DNA of 64,000 bases from Candidatus Streptomyces philanthi (GCA_018114805.1 CP073042.1:6617501-6681500), one strand, 5' to 3'. Positions 20,651-30,147 are shown, counted from the stretch's first letter. The notes: generated from the sequence alone by a model not told the origin. Numbers and translations: made by a program.

Positions 20651-21904
20651 CTACCGGCCGAAGAACAGCTGGGCCGCGCGTACGCCGTCGGCCAGCGCGT
20701 CGACCTCCTCCAGCGTGTTGTAGACGTAGAACGTCGCCCGGGTGGTGGCCGGGATGCCGTAGCGGCGGACGATGGGGCGCGCGCAGTGGTGACCGACGCG
20801 CACGGCGATGCCGCGTTCGTCCAACACCTGCCCGACGTCGTGCGGGTGCACGTCCGCGACCGTGAACGAGACGGCCGAGCCCCGGTCGGTCATCTCCCGC
20901 GGGCCGATGACGCGCACCCCCGGGATCTCGCCCAGCCGCTCGATGGCCCGGGCGGTCAGCGCGTCCTCGTGCGCCGCCACCTCGTCCATGCCCAGCGCCC
21001 GCAGGTAGTCCACCGCCGCGGCGAGCCCCACCGCCTGCGCCGCCATCGGCACGCCCGCCTCGAAGCGCTGGGGCGGCGGCAGGAACGTGGCGTGGTCCAT
21101 CTCCACGACCTCGATCATCGAGCCGCCGGTGAGGAACGGCGGCAGCGCGGCTAGCAGTTCGCCGCGGCCCCACAGCACGCCCACGCCGCTGGGGCCCAGC
21201 ATCTTGTGCCCGGAGAAGGCGAGGAAGTCGGCGCCGAGCGCGGTCACGTCCACCGGCCGGTGCGGCACCGACTGGGCGGCGTCGACCACGAAGCAGGCGC
21301 CCACCGCGTGCGCCCGCTCGGCGATGGTGCGCACCGGGTTGATGGTGCCCAGCACGTTGGACTGGTGGCTGACGGCCACCACCCTGGTGTCCGCGTCGAC
21401 CAGCCGGTCCAGGTCGTCCAGGTCGAGCCGGCCGTCGTCGGTCAGCCGGAACCAGTCGAGCCGGGCCCCGGTCCTGGCCGTGAGCTGCTGCCAGGGCACG
21501 AGGTTGGCGTGGTGCTCCATCTCCGTGACCACGATCTTGTCGCCCGGCCCGATGGGCCCCCGGCCGTCCCCGCCCCGGGTCGCCTGGCCCAGACCGTAGG
21601 CGACGAGGTTGATCCCCTCGGTGGCGTTCTTGGTGAACACGATCTCGTCCCGGGCCGCGCCGACGAAGTCCGCCACGGTCTGCCGGGCCTGCTCGTACGC
21701 CTCCGTCGCCTCCTCGGCGAGCTGGTGCGCGCCCCGGTGCACGGCCGCGTTGCGGGTCAGGTAGAAGTCGCGCTCGGCGTCCAGGACCTGGAGCGGCTTG
21801 TGCGTGGTGGCGCCCGAGTCGAGATAGACCAGTCGCGCGCCGCTCTCCATCGTCCGTCGCAGGATCGGAAAGTCGCCGCGGAGCTTGTCGACGTCGATGG
21901 CCAC
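20651..21904 (-). CDS. SufS-family cysteine desulfurase
   Basis: Intact 417-residue PLP enzyme, which moves sulfur from L-cysteine as an enzyme persulfide for Fe-S or other sulfur transfer. Motifs: YLDSGATTHKPLQVLDA near the N-terminus, NATEGINLVAYGLG, the PLP-lysine region FSGHKMLGPSGVGVLWG, and the catalytic cysteine in AVRVGHHCARPIVRRYG near residue 370. The GTG at 21904 follows GGAGGT. No other suf genes are adjacent, so this may be a paralogue outside the main suf operon. It diverges from the CGNR-type regulator. Confidence 0.92.
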   Translation of the reverse strand: MAIDVDKLRGDFPILRRTMESGARLVYLDSGATTHKPLQVLDAERDFYLTRNAAVHRGAHQLAEEATEAYEQARQTVADFVGAARDEIVFTKNATEGINLVAYGLGQATRGGDGRGPIGPGDKIVVTEMEHHANLVPWQQLTARTGARLDWFRLTDDGRLDLDDLDRLVDADTRVVAVSHQSNVLGTINPVRTIAERAHAVGACFVVDAAQSVPHRPVDVTALGADFLAFSGHKMLGPSGVGVLWGRGELLAALPPFLTGGSMIEVVEMDHATFLPPPQRFEAGVPMAAQAVGLAAAVDYLRALGMDEVAAHEDALTARAIERLGEIPGVRVIGPREMTDRGSAVSFTVADVHPHDVGQVLDERGIAVRVGHHCARPIVRRYGIPATTRATFYVYNTLEEVDALADGVRAAQLFFGR

Positions 21905-22355
21905 GGGGGCACCTCCAGGGTTCTCACCGCTTTCTGATGATGTTCAGCTTGAGGGACGCTAGACCTCCTCACGGAGAAGTGCAACCGATACCATGAGGTC
22001 GTGGACCACGATGCGCCATACTACCTCCATCAGCTCCCCGTGCCGGGCGAGGAGCGCTTCGCCTTGCTCGCCCTGGTGAACTCGCGCTTCACGGTCAGCC
22101 ACGGCCCCGTCGACCTGCTGGAGGACACCGACGCCGCGCACCTGTGGCTGGTCCGGCACGAGGTGCTGCCGGACCCGGTCGCCCTCACCGGCCGTCAGCT
22201 CGGCCGGCTCCGGGCGCTCCGCGAGGCGCTGCGCGAACTCTTCACGGCCCGCGCGACCGGCGCGGCGCCCGCGCCGGCCAGCCTGGAGACGGTGAACGCG
22301 GCGCTCGCCGCCGCCCCGCACACCCCCCGGCTGACGTGGGCCGCCGACGGCCCGC

Positions 22356-22393
22356 GCCGCGCGGACGAACCGGAGCCGCGCGGACGAACCGGA
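22356..22393. repeat. Perfect 19-bp tandem duplication
   Basis: Two adjacent identical 19-base copies (22356-22374 and 22375-22393), each beginning GCCGCGCGGACG, inside the CGNR regulator gene. The extra 19 bases shift the frame by one. Confidence 0.95.
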
Positions 22394-22539
22394 CTCGGGC
22401 AACCCGGCCGGCGCCGCGCTCTACACTCCTCGCTGACGACGGCACCGAGTTGCTGACCGGACCGGACGCGGCCCAACTCGCCGAGTGCGGCGTGCCCGGC
22501 TGCGCCCGCTGGTTGCCTGCGCTCGCACGCCGCCCGCCG

Positions 22540-22589
22540 CTGGTGCACCACGAAGTGCGGAAACCTGGTGCACCACGAAGTGCGGAAAC
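22540..22589. repeat. Perfect 25-bp tandem duplication
   Basis: Two adjacent identical 25-base copies (22540-22564 and 22565-22589), each beginning CTGGTGCACCACG, across the codons for the zinc-finger CTTKCGN motif. The extra copy repeats and shifts the finger-coding segment. Confidence 0.95.
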
Positions 22590-22784
22590 AGAGTGCGGGC
22601 CGCGCGACATTACGCGGCCCGCAAGGGGTAGTGGCGGCGAACCCGGTCCGGCCGATGCCACGGCGAAACCGCCGGCAAAGCCGAAGAGGTCCCTCAGTAG
22701 GGGTCGCTGGCCCATCACATCGGCGAATCCCGCGGGGTCGGTGTCGAATCCGCGAATGATCTCCCCCAGGTCCCATTCTCCCGC

Positions 22785-23216
22785 CTAGTCCCGTGTGAAC
22801 TCGGCGATGGTGGCCGCCGGCACGGTGGAGAAGTCGTACTCCACGAGCTTGGTGTACCGCTCCTGTATCTGCACAGCCGTGTTCGGCACGTCCCCGAACG
22901 CCTTGTGCCCGCCTCCCTGTTGGATGACCACACCCACCACGACCCGCCCGTACGTCTGGGCGAGCCGGTCGAGCTCCAGGGTCATGACCTCGTCCATGCC
23001 GAAGCCCTGGCCCGTCTGGCTGTCCCGGTTCAGGATGATGGTGCCGTCCGGTGAACGGCTGCCGAAGTGGACGAGATAGACGGGTTTCCCGTACGGCGCC
23101 TCGGTGGAATAGGTCGCGGCGATGATATCGAGATCATTAACCGGCTCGCCCGCGGGACTCGGGTCCCACTTGAGGGCCATCTCTACTTTCTTGAGCCCTT
23201 TGTTGAGACTGCTCAC
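22785..23216 (-). CDS. TerD family protein (short form)
   Basis: Intact 143-residue protein starting at a GTG at 23216 preceded by AAAGGGAA. The sequence KVEMALKWDPSPAGEPVNDL, then LDIIAATYSTE, ILNRDSQTGQGFGMDEVMTL and ERYTKLVEYDFSTVPAATIA fits the TerD/stress-response fold. It is shorter than the usual 190 or so residues and keeps only some of the acidic calcium-binding residues. Such proteins link to tellurite resistance or stress and often occur in many copies in Streptomyces. No ter operon partners are nearby. Confidence 0.75.
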   Translation of the reverse strand: MSSLNKGLKKVEMALKWDPSPAGEPVNDLDIIAATYSTEAPYGKPVYLVHFGSRSPDGTIILNRDSQTGQGFGMDEVMTLELDRLAQTYGRVVVGVVIQQGGGHKAFGDVPNTAVQIQERYTKLVEYDFSTVPAATIAEFTRD

Positions 23217-23500
23217 GGAATTCCCTTTCACCAAGCTGAGTGGAAACAAGAACGCGCTCGGTGCCAAGGGTATCGCCAGCGACCGGAGTTGACGGGGCGT
23301 GGGCGAGGTGGAAAGGGCACCCCGGCCGTGCCCCGACCGCTGCACGGACGGCCACACCGTAGGACGCGCGGCCCGGGACGACTCCCCGATACGGGACGGG
23401 CCCTGCCGGGGTGGGGCTCGGCGCGCGCGGTGGCCGGAACGCGCGCGGACGGCGGCTGTTGGGTGGCGGCGCGCGCCGGGGCGTTACAGACTCGTCAGCC

Positions 23501-24307
23501 ATGTCGATGGCGCGGCCGACCGGCCCACTCTGCACCCGCGAATCCCTGGCCACGGAGTTGCGGGACCTGGGCGTGCGGCCCGGCGAGACCCTGCTCGCGC
23601 ACTCCTCACTCAGCTCACTGGGCTGGGTCTGCGGCGGCGCCCCGGTCGTCGTCGCGGTCCTGCTCGACGTCCTGGGCGCCGAGGGCACGCTGGTGGTCCC
23701 CACGCACACCAGCGACAACTCGGACCCCGCGGGCTGGAGTCAGCCACCGGTGCCGGCCCAGTTGTGGCCGACCATCCGCGCCGCGCTGCCGGCCTACGAC
23801 CCGGCCACCTCGCGCGCCTACCAGGTGGGAGCGGTGCCGGAGACCGCCCGTACCTGGCCGGGCGCCGTGCGCCGCGCCCACCCGCAGACCTCCTTCGCCG
23901 CCATCGGAGCGCGCGCCCACGCGATCGTGGACGGCCACGCGCTTGACTGCCGACTCGGCGAGCGCAGCCCGCTGGCCCGCCTCGAAGAGGCCGCGGCCCG
24001 GGTGCTGCTGCTCGGCGTGGGGTACGACTCGTGCACCGCCTTCCACCTGGCCGAGTACCGCGTTCCGGGGCAGCGGGTGCACAACTCCTTCGCCGTGGCG
24101 ACCCCGGCGGGCCGCCGCTGGAGCACGGTGTGGGACACGTCGATCAGTCACGACCGTTTCGACGAGTTGGGTGCCGCCTTCGAGAAGGAGCGCCCGGTGC
24201 TGTGCGGCCCGGTCGGCGGGGCGGAGGCACGCCTGTTCCCGCTGGCCGAAGCCGTCACGTACGCCACGGGCTGGCTGGCCGAATACCGGCCGCGCGCCGC
24301 GCCCTGA
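23501..24307 (+). CDS. AAC(3)-family aminoglycoside N-acetyltransferase-like protein
   Basis: Intact 268-residue protein, ATG at 23501 (alternative 23507). Family motifs: LLAHSSLSSLGWVCGGAPVV, EGTLVVPTHTSDNSDPAGWS, a central RRAHPQTSFAAIGARAHAI with the catalytic His, and LLLGVGYDSCTAFHLAEYRV. Antibiotic_NAT enzymes acetylate the 3-amino group of aminoglycosides or other small amines using acetyl-CoA; in producers they can serve self-resistance or unrelated metabolism. No Shine-Dalgarno is evident and no biosynthetic partner is adjacent. Two hairpins follow the stop. Confidence 0.85.
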   Translation: MSMARPTGPLCTRESLATELRDLGVRPGETLLAHSSLSSLGWVCGGAPVVVAVLLDVLGAEGTLVVPTHTSDNSDPAGWSQPPVPAQLWPTIRAALPAYDPATSRAYQVGAVPETARTWPGAVRRAHPQTSFAAIGARAHAIVDGHALDCRLGERSPLARLEEAAARVLLLGVGYDSCTAFHLAEYRVPGQRVHNSFAVATPAGRRWSTVWDTSISHDRFDELGAAFEKERPVLCGPVGGAEARLFPLAEAVTYATGWLAEYRPRAAP

Positions 24308-24322
24308 CCGACGCCGGACGCA

Positions 24323-24379
24323 CCGCCGCGCCGGCGGGTGTGCGCACCGGCGCGGCGGGCCCACCTCGGCACGAGGTGG
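24323..24379 (+). terminator. Double-hairpin terminator after the AAC(3) gene
   Basis: Stem 1: CCGCCGCGCCGG (24323-24334) with its exact complement (24347-24358). Stem 2: CCACCTCG (24361-24368) with CGAGGTGG (24372-24379), loop GCA. They begin 16 bases after the stop. No long T run, as is common in high-GC actinomycetes. Confidence 0.7.
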
Positions 24380-24420
24380 CGGGTTGTGGTCCGTTGTGTG
24401 CGCTTCTGCGGCGTCACACC

Positions 24421-24490
24421 GTCTCTATTATGCGCTTTTCTGGCTTGTATCGTTATACGTCAGTAGATATCTATTGAAAAGCCGCGTGCG
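24421..24490 (+). promoter_or_regulatory. A/T-rich island with inverted repeat upstream of copper-storage gene
   Basis: A sharp A/T-rich stretch in very G/C-rich surroundings, bounded by GCTTTTC (24434-24440) and GAAAAGC (24476-24482), with TATCGTTATACG and GATATC between. It lies about 130 bases before the Cys-rich protein start and probably holds its promoter and a regulator site. Which regulator binds cannot be said. Confidence 0.5.
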
Positions 24491-24613
24491 CCGCCGGTCG
24501 CCCGTCGCCCGCCACCGCCGGCGTTTGCGCGGGTGTCGCGGTGAAACCCGGGGAGCGAGCCCCCCTGCCGGGTGGGCCGGCCCGGCAGCACCCCGAACGA
24601 CGAGGAGCCCGTC

Positions 24614-25117
24614 ATGACGACGATGGTCAAGGACATGCTGCACACCTACCCCGCCGACCTCGGCGGCGTGGACCCCGCGGCCCTGGAACGCTGCATCGAG
24701 GAGTGCGCTACCTGTGCCCAGGCGTGTAGCGCCTGTGCCGGCGCGTGCCTGGCCGAGGGCGCCGTCGGCAACCTGACCCGGTGCATCCGCACCGACATGG
24801 ATTGTGCCGACATCTGCGCGGCCAGCGCCTCGGTGCTCTCCCGGCACACCGGCTACGACGTCAACGTCACCCGCGCCCAGCTCGAAGCCTGCGCCACCGT
24901 CTGCACCGCCTGCGCCGAGGAGTGCGAGCAGCACGCCGACGCGCACGAGCACTGCCGCGTCTGTGCCCAGGGGTGCCGCCGCTGCGCGGACGCCTGCCGC
25001 GCACTGCTGCGCACACTGGCCTGCCTCCCCTCCCGCCGCGCCGGGCCCCTGTGCGGGCCCGGCGCGGCGGCCCGAGGCCCAGGCGGAGGCGCGGGCGGCT
25101 TCAGGCGGGGGCGGTGA
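24614..25117 (+). CDS. Four-helix-bundle copper-storage-like protein (Csp/DUF326)
   Basis: Cys-rich protein starting at the ATG at 24614 after GAGGAG. Cys pairs recur along four helices: CIEECATCAQACSACAGACL, CIRTDMDCADICAASASVL, CATVCTACAEECEQHADAH, and CRVCAQGCRRCADACRALL. This is the arrangement of cytosolic Csp proteins that hold many Cu(I) ions inside the bundle. The last 45 residues read as low-complexity sequence through a strong hairpin (25033-25070), so the real stop is probably near 25025 and lost to a base error. No copper chaperone or exporter is adjacent. Confidence 0.85.
   Translation: MTTMVKDMLHTYPADLGGVDPAALERCIEECATCAQACSACAGACLAEGAVGNLTRCIRTDMDCADICAASASVLSRHTGYDVNVTRAQLEACATVCTACAEECEQHADAHEHCRVCAQGCRRCADACRALLRTLACLPSRRAGPLCGPGAAARGPGGGAGGFRRGR
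25033..25070. terminator. 16-bp perfect hairpin between convergent genes
   Basis: Arms 25033-25048 (starting CCGCCGCGCCGG) and 25055-25070 are exact complements with a 6-base loop. Its position between the Cys-rich gene and the convergent YjbR-type gene suggests a bidirectional terminator, and shows the true end of the Cys-rich gene lies before it. Confidence 0.75.
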
Positions 25118-25444
25118 AGCTCTCCAGGAGGCGCGGCGGGGCCGCCTGTTTCCAGGAGTCGACGACGATGTCGCGCAACTCGTCCTGGTCGTCGAGGGCC
25201 GCGATGCGCACCCGTACCCAGTGCGAGCTGGCCTCGTGCGGCGGGACCCAGAACTTGGCCGGCTCGGCCGCGATCAGCTCCTGGCGCTCGACCATGGGAC
25301 AGCGCACCGCGAACGACGCTCGTCGTCGGGGATGGTGACGAACATCTTTCCGGCAACCCGGAACGTGGGCATGCCCCAGGCGATCTTCTCCACTGTCTCC
25401 GGCAGGGAGAGCGCGATGCGACGCACATCCTCGGAATCGGTCAT
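25101..25444 (-). CDS. MmcQ/YjbR family protein
   Basis: About 114 residues from the ATG at 25444: MTDSEDVRRIALSLPETVEK, IAWGMPTFRVAGKMFVTIPD, then after a lost base near 25318 VRCPMVERQELIAAEPAKFW, VPPHEASSHWVRVRIAALDD and a C-terminal SWKQAAPPRLLESFTAPA. The family has a CyaY-like fold; some members bind DNA, but the function here is unknown. Convergent with the copper-storage gene. Confidence 0.82.
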
Positions 25445-25544
25445 GGTCCATACGGTAATCGCGCCGGTCAGCGGGTGCCCACGCGGGCCGCACCGCCCCA
25501 CCGGGCCACGCCGCCCCAGGCCCACAGGGCGCATCCGACGAACG

Positions 25545-25958
25545 GTCTGGATCGGGTATCCGAAACCGGAGGACGAGTGCCGCTCGGGGGAGTCCGGCCT
25601 CGTAGCGGGTGGCGAGTGCGTCGAAGCGGGTGGCGATCGCGCGGAACCGCTGGAAACGGTTGCAGCGGCGTTCGACCGCGTCGCGGGCCTCGTGGAGGTC
25701 AAGGGCGAACGCCGGCGGTCCGCCGCCGGCCTTCCCACGCCGCGCACGGTTGGCCTGCTGGGCGGCTTGTTTTGGAACCACGGCCTGGACGCCCCGCCTG
25801 CGCGGCACCCGGCGGATCGCCCGGGACGAGTTCGCCTTGTTCGCGGTGACCGCCTCCGGCCTGTGGTGGGGCCGCCTGGCGCCGGCCCGGGACACCCTCA
25901 GCGCGTCTACTCCGGGAGCGCAGTCGGCGACGGCGACGCGTCCGGGGGTGTCTGTCAC
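25545..25958 (-). pseudogene. IS5-type transposase C-terminal remnant
   Basis: Only the C-terminal part of an IS5-family transposase survives: GARRPHHRPEAVTANKANSS then RAIRRVPRRRGVQAVVPKQA, GGGPPAFALDLHEARDAVER, and RCNRFQRFRAIATRFDALAT. In intact copies these are ADKAYSSRAIR, RGIKAVVPE, DxxxYKxRNVVER and NRLKQWRGIATRFDK. Substitutions, the missing N-terminal catalytic residues and no visible terminal repeats show an old fragment. Its 5' edge abuts the AraC gene end at 25955. Confidence 0.78.
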
Positions 25959-26728
25959 TGGGACGTATGCGCCTGGTGCCGGTAGTCGCGGGGGGCGAGG
26001 TGGTAGGTGGTGCGGAAGGCACGGGTGAAAGCGGCGTGGTGGGTGAACCCCTCATCGCGCGGCGATGCTCTGCACTGGGGTGTTCAGTTGTGTGGGGTCG
26101 GCCAGGTCGCGCCGGGCACCCTCCCCAGTCGCTGGCGGCGTATCAATGCCGTGATGCTCTCCCCTTGTTCGGAGAAGAGGCGGTGGAGGTAGCTGAGGGA
26201 GATGTGGTGCGCGCTGGCGATCGCGCCGAGGGTGAGGTGGGGGTCGTGCAGGTGTTGCTTGACGAAGGCGCGTATGTGCATCGCGAGCACTCGTTGACGC
26301 GATTCTGCCGGGAGCGTGTGACCGGCGTCCGTAGCGTGGGCTATGAGCGCTGAGACCAAGTCGACCACGATGCCCTCAAGACGGTGCCCATCGATCGGCT
26401 GGTACGCCTGAGGGCTCTTCAACTGGATCAGCAATTGCGCCAACAGGTATCCGAACCCCTCGTGTGCTGACAATCGTAGACGGGTGGCCTGGTCGACCCG
26501 GGCGCGGGGGAGTGAGAGCAGCGTCTTGGGGACTTCCACCCCGATGCCCGTGTGCGGATTGCCGTCATTTCCTCCATACACGTCGGACCGTGCACGGTCT
26601 GATGCTTGCCCCGGACGGCGCGTAGCAGCCCGCTGAGCGGTAGGGAGACGTGGAGCCTCTCGGGGTCGGATTGCTGGACCAACTTCGGCTTCCGTCGAAA
26701 ACACACTGGCTGGAACGTCGTTGGCCAT
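25955..26728 (-). pseudogene. AraC family transcriptional regulator, multiply frameshifted
   Basis: Starts MANDVPASVFSTEAEVGPAI at 26728. The N-terminal ligand-binding part can be followed across two frames (HVSLPLSGLLRAVRGKHQTV). The AraC DNA-binding domain is clear: VLAMHIRAFVKQHLHDPHLT, IASAHHISLSYLHRLFSEQG, then RRDLADPTQLNTPVQSIAAR, a TGA where Trp-Gly-Phe is expected (near 26057), and HHAAFTRAFRTTYHLAPRDY in a third frame, ending at 25955. At least three frame changes plus the stop make it non-functional as written. No target gene is evident; the transposase remnant adjoins its 3' end. Confidence 0.72.
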
Positions 26729-27681
26729 ACTGACACCTACCCGATCTTCAATACACGCTGGGAGACCCGGAAGTCTGACCGGTGATCACTGCGGACATCC
26801 AGTGGGGCGTGCGTTTGGCCCACGAGCTCCCGCCAGCACTCGAAGCGTTCCGCCGGCTTCAGGTCCGCGCTGCGGAAGACCGTCTCGGTCAGCACCTTCG
26901 GTTCCTCTTCTCAGGTAGGCAGTCTGGCTGCACGCCCTTGAGAATCGGTCAGAGATGGCGAGAGGGCATCACCTCCAGAGAAGTGTGCCGAAATGCTTCT
27001 GAAGGTGGCCTGAATCATTTTGGCGGGTGATCTTGCGAACGCTTCTGCCGTATCGCTCGACCTCCTGCAGCTGGTTGTGAAAGAGCATCGCGATGTCGCG
27101 TGTCGTAGAGAGGAAGTGATGCCCATCTCATGCGGTGAGGCGCAGTTGGCTAATGAGCCTGATGGCGCCTGTGTGGTGTACCGAGGTCGGGCATCACATT
27201 GCCTTGTGGTGCACGTTTTTTGGAGTCGCTGAGATCGCAGAATACGGACTATCAAGTGCTGTGTACGGAGAGTCAAGTATTCCGGAGGAAGGTGATATCA
27301 GAGTAGGTGTCGATCGGCGAGGGCGATGGCAGCCACCGCTGATAGGCGCCGGAGAATTCTCGGTCTCCCGGCGGCAACACACTTTGCGTTTTCTGCGAGA
27401 GGGGGGAGTTATGCGCGGAGAAATCACGGCTGTCATCGGTGGGAAGCTTTTTGTTTCGCAGGACGTATGGGGCACCGCCTAGCCAGTTGCGCTACGCGGT
27501 GTCCGCGATGCGCGATCCGTACCGAGTGCCAGACGCTCCCGCGCTCCTCCTCGACTCCTACGGGCCTTGCGGGGCCCACGAGGTGCAGACCCGCAGCGGC
27601 AGCACCGGGCTGAGCCGACGCCAGTGCGGTGGCAGCGGTCTTCGAACGACGTCAAACGAACCGAAAAGGAGACATCCACCC
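26729..27681 (+). other. Accessory region of lower G/C without a recognisable gene
   Basis: About 950 bases with clearly lower G/C than the rest. Short open frames exist on both strands (for example 27020-27232 +, and 27135-27482 + ending in GKLFVSQDVWGTA) but none shows a known domain or consistent codon bias. Likely worn horizontally acquired DNA. AAAAGGAGA at 27664-27672 is the ribosome-binding site of the following gene. Confidence 0.4.
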
Positions 27682-28110
27682 ATGAAGAGAGTCGCTTTCA
27701 TCGCCGCGAGCGCCGCCCTGCTGCTGGCGTCCGCAGTCGGCGGCGCTTCCGCCCAGAACGGTACGATCACTGCCCCCTCCGGCACGAGCGCTCTGGTGCT
27801 CCGTGCGATTCCCGTGCCGTTCGGGGCACAGGAGTGGGACAACTGCCACCATGGTCAGGCGTGTCTGTTCCAGAACAGCAACGGTGGCGGGACCATGTAG
27901 GTCGTGCCGTCCTGCGGCCGGATCTACAACCTCGACTCCAGCATCAACAACCGGGCCAGCTCACTGTGGAACCGCGCGGGCAGCCCACTGAGTGTCTACG
28001 ACGGCACCGGTGGGAGTGGTCAGTTGGCCACGTACGGCGCCTTCGGTCCGACGATCAACCTCCCGAGCAACTTCAACGACAGAATCAGCTCGGTCTACGC
28101 TCCCTGCTGA
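27682..28110 (+). pseudogene. Secreted peptidase inhibitor family I36-like protein with in-frame TAG
   Basis: ATG at 27682 after AAAAGGAGA. Signal peptide MKRVAFIAASAALLLASAVG with an AxA site (ASA), then a mature part with WDNCHHGQACLFQNSNGGGT, a TAG at 27898-27900, and in the same frame VVPSCGRIYNLDSSINNRAS then SLWNRAGSPLSVYDGTGGSG and ISSVYAPC. The C-L-F-x-N and G-x-x-x-N-L-x-x-x-I-N-N-R-A-S-S patterns are those of SMPI-like (I36) inhibitors. A Trp or similar codon appears replaced by the stop; otherwise the 142-residue frame is whole. It stands alone in the accessory stretch. Confidence 0.72.
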
Positions 28111-28303
28111 CCCTCTCGGATCGGCCCCACTCACCGTCGATCCGCCGAAGACCAGGCGCCGCTCCACCGACTAGGACGGCACCCGGATCAGTTGCTGGTG
28201 GATCGGTGTGACCGGCTCCGTTGACCTCCAGGAACAGCGTTCGTCGACGGTCTCCGGGAGCGGCTGTTGGTCGACCGGCTCTGGAATGTCGAGGAGGTGG
28301 CGG

Positions 28304-29084
28304 TCAGCCGCGTATGTGCAGCCCGAAACCCGTGCAGCCCGAAGGCTCCAACCCCTCCTTCAGCTGCAGCGAGGGGATCACGTAGTCGCCGAAGTTCTGC
28401 CGCCGGAACGCGATCGGCTCGGTCGAATCCAGCGTGAGCAGGCGCTGCTCCCAAGCCTTGGCGACGTCCGGTTACTCCTCGGTGCTCATCCGGTCTGCGC
28501 CGTACAGCACGAAAGGGGGCAGCACCTCGATGCCCGGGTAGTATGAGGATGCCGTGCTGGATCGGGAACAGCAGATCGTCGATGGGGCCGTTGATCCCGC
28601 GTGCGGCGTAATGCGACTCCGGGCCCCCGACGGTCACCGACAGGAGAGCCCTCCTACCCGCGAGGGTGCCTTCGCCGAAGCGCTCGCCGTACTGGGTGTC
28701 GCTGTGCTCTCCGACGCCGTACGCGAAGTGGAAGGTGAACACCCGATACACCCAGCCCTTGAGGATCGCGGGCATCGAGTACCACCACAGCGGGAACTGG
28801 AAGATGATCGTGTCCGCCCACAGCAGCTTCTCCTGCTCGGCCAGGACGTCCGGGGTGAGTGTCCCGGCATCGAAGGCCCGGCCCGAGTCCCGGGCGACTC
28901 TCAACGGACGAGAGGCGTGGGAGCCGTAGTCCGCGGCGTCCACGACCGGCTTCCAGTTCATCGCGTACAGATCACTCACCCGCACCTCGTGCCCGGCGCT
29001 CTCCAACGTGGACACCGCGAGTCCCTTCAACGAGCCGTTGAGCGACTTCGGCTCCGGGTGGGCGTAGACGATCAGCGTCTTCAC
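28304..29084 (-). CDS. Flavodoxin-fold NAD(P)H-dependent oxidoreductase
   Basis: GTG at 29084 preceded by AAGGAGT. The N-terminus MKTLIVYAHPEPKSLNGSLK is the classic start of NQO/MdaB-type quinone reductases; FQFPLWWYSMPAILKGWVYR and SVTVGGPESHYAARGINGPI follow. One base is gained near 28533, after which IEVLPPFVLYGADRMSTEE is followed by an in-frame TAA (28472-28474, expected Tyr) and then PDVAKAWEQRLLTLDS. Joined, it is a normal 258-residue enzyme using FMN/FAD. It is divergent from the XRE regulator, which probably controls it. Confidence 0.8.
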
Positions 29085-29222
29085 GGGAACTCCTTCGGAT
29101 CGGATGGCTTCGATCCTGGACGCCGCGACGCCCGGCGTTCAGGGACACCTCTTCCACAGGACGGGACTTCCTGGTACCAGCAGGGCCACCTTCACAGGAG
29201 ACATCGAGGCCATACTGAAGGC

Positions 29223-30070
29223 ATGGACGATCTCGCGGGCTTCCTACGCACCCGGCGTTCCCGAGTCGACCCGGCAGCCGTCGGCATCCCCACCGACAGC
29301 CGCCGCCGGGTCGAAGGGCTGCGCCGCGAAGAGGTCGCGCACCTGTCCGGAGTCAGCGTCGACTACTACGTACGCCTGGAGCATGGCCGCGCGACCCAGC
29401 CCTCCGAGCAGGTCCTCGACGCGCTCGCCCGCGTCCTGGGCCTGGACGCGACCGCACGCGGGCACCTTGACCGGCTCGCCCGGCAGCGCCACCATCGCGC
29501 GAAGGCACCGGGTGGGCGGGTTCGGCCGGAGCTGCTACGCGTCCTCGACCTGGTCGCCGACGCACCCGCGCTGATCACGAACCACCAGCTGGACGTGCTC
29601 GCCGGGAACCGCCTCGCCGAGCTGCTCTTCGGCCGGCGGATACCGGGCCTAAACACCGCCCTGCACATCTTCCTCGAGGAAGCCGAGCGCGGCCTTTACG
29701 CGGACTGGGAGAAGTGCACCCTCGACGTGGTCGGGCACCTGCGCCTGGCCGCCGGGAAACACCCCGGGGACCCCGGCTGGCCTCGCTCATCGGCGAACTG
29801 TCGATGGGCAGCGACCGCTTCCGCCGCCTGTGGGCCCGCGCGGACGTGCGCGCCCGCGCACACGGGCGCAAGGCGTACCAGCACCCGCTGGTCGGACTGC
29901 TGGAACTGCACCAGGAGGATTTCGCGCTACTGGACGAATCAGGCATGGAGCTACTGGTACTGTCCGCAGCCCCCGGCAGCCGCGCCGAGGACGGGCTGCG
30001 CCTGCTCGCCGGCCTGAGCGCGGACAGCGGTGACGAGCCTTCCACAATGGACGCTCAGGTCCGCCAGTAA
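29223..30070 (+). CDS. XRE-family regulator with MmyB-like ligand domain
   Basis: ATG at 29223. The HTH is unusually clear: MDDLAGFLRTRRSRVDPAAV, RRVEGLRREEVAHLSGVSVD, YYVRLEHGRATQPSEQVLDA. The C-terminal MmyB-like domain has DLVADAPALITNHQLDVLAG and, after a lost base near 29775, LIGELSMGSDRFRRLWARAD and HPLVGLLELHQEDFALLDES. Such regulators commonly sit next to, and divergent from, a short-chain or flavin oxidoreductase gene, as here, with a 138-base shared promoter region. Confidence 0.87.
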
Positions 30071-30147
30071 CCCAACGACGTCTTCCACCACCGGGGACGC
30101 CTCAGCGCTGACGACCTCCCCTCGGACTACCATCCGGCCGGTGCCAT

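Larger units (their letters stand above)
22001..22631 (+). pseudogene. ABATE/CGNR zinc-finger regulator, disrupted by two tandem duplications
   Basis: Starts at a GTG at 22001. The first domain, FALLALVNSRFTVSHGPVDL then TGRQLGRLRALREALRELF, matches ABATE (DUF1470) stress-type regulators. The C-terminal zinc finger can be pieced together: ECGVPGCARW, then WCTTKCGN and RVRAARHYAARKG ending in TAG at 22629-22631. Between these lie perfect tandem duplications of 19 bp (22356-22393) and 25 bp (22540-22589), both shifting frame, plus single-base changes near 22437 and 22513. As written it cannot make the full protein. It is divergent from sufS. Confidence 0.7.

Noticed and set aside
25447..26100. 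Complete IS5 element
   Set aside because: Only the C-terminal transposase part is recognisable and no inverted repeats or target duplication were found.
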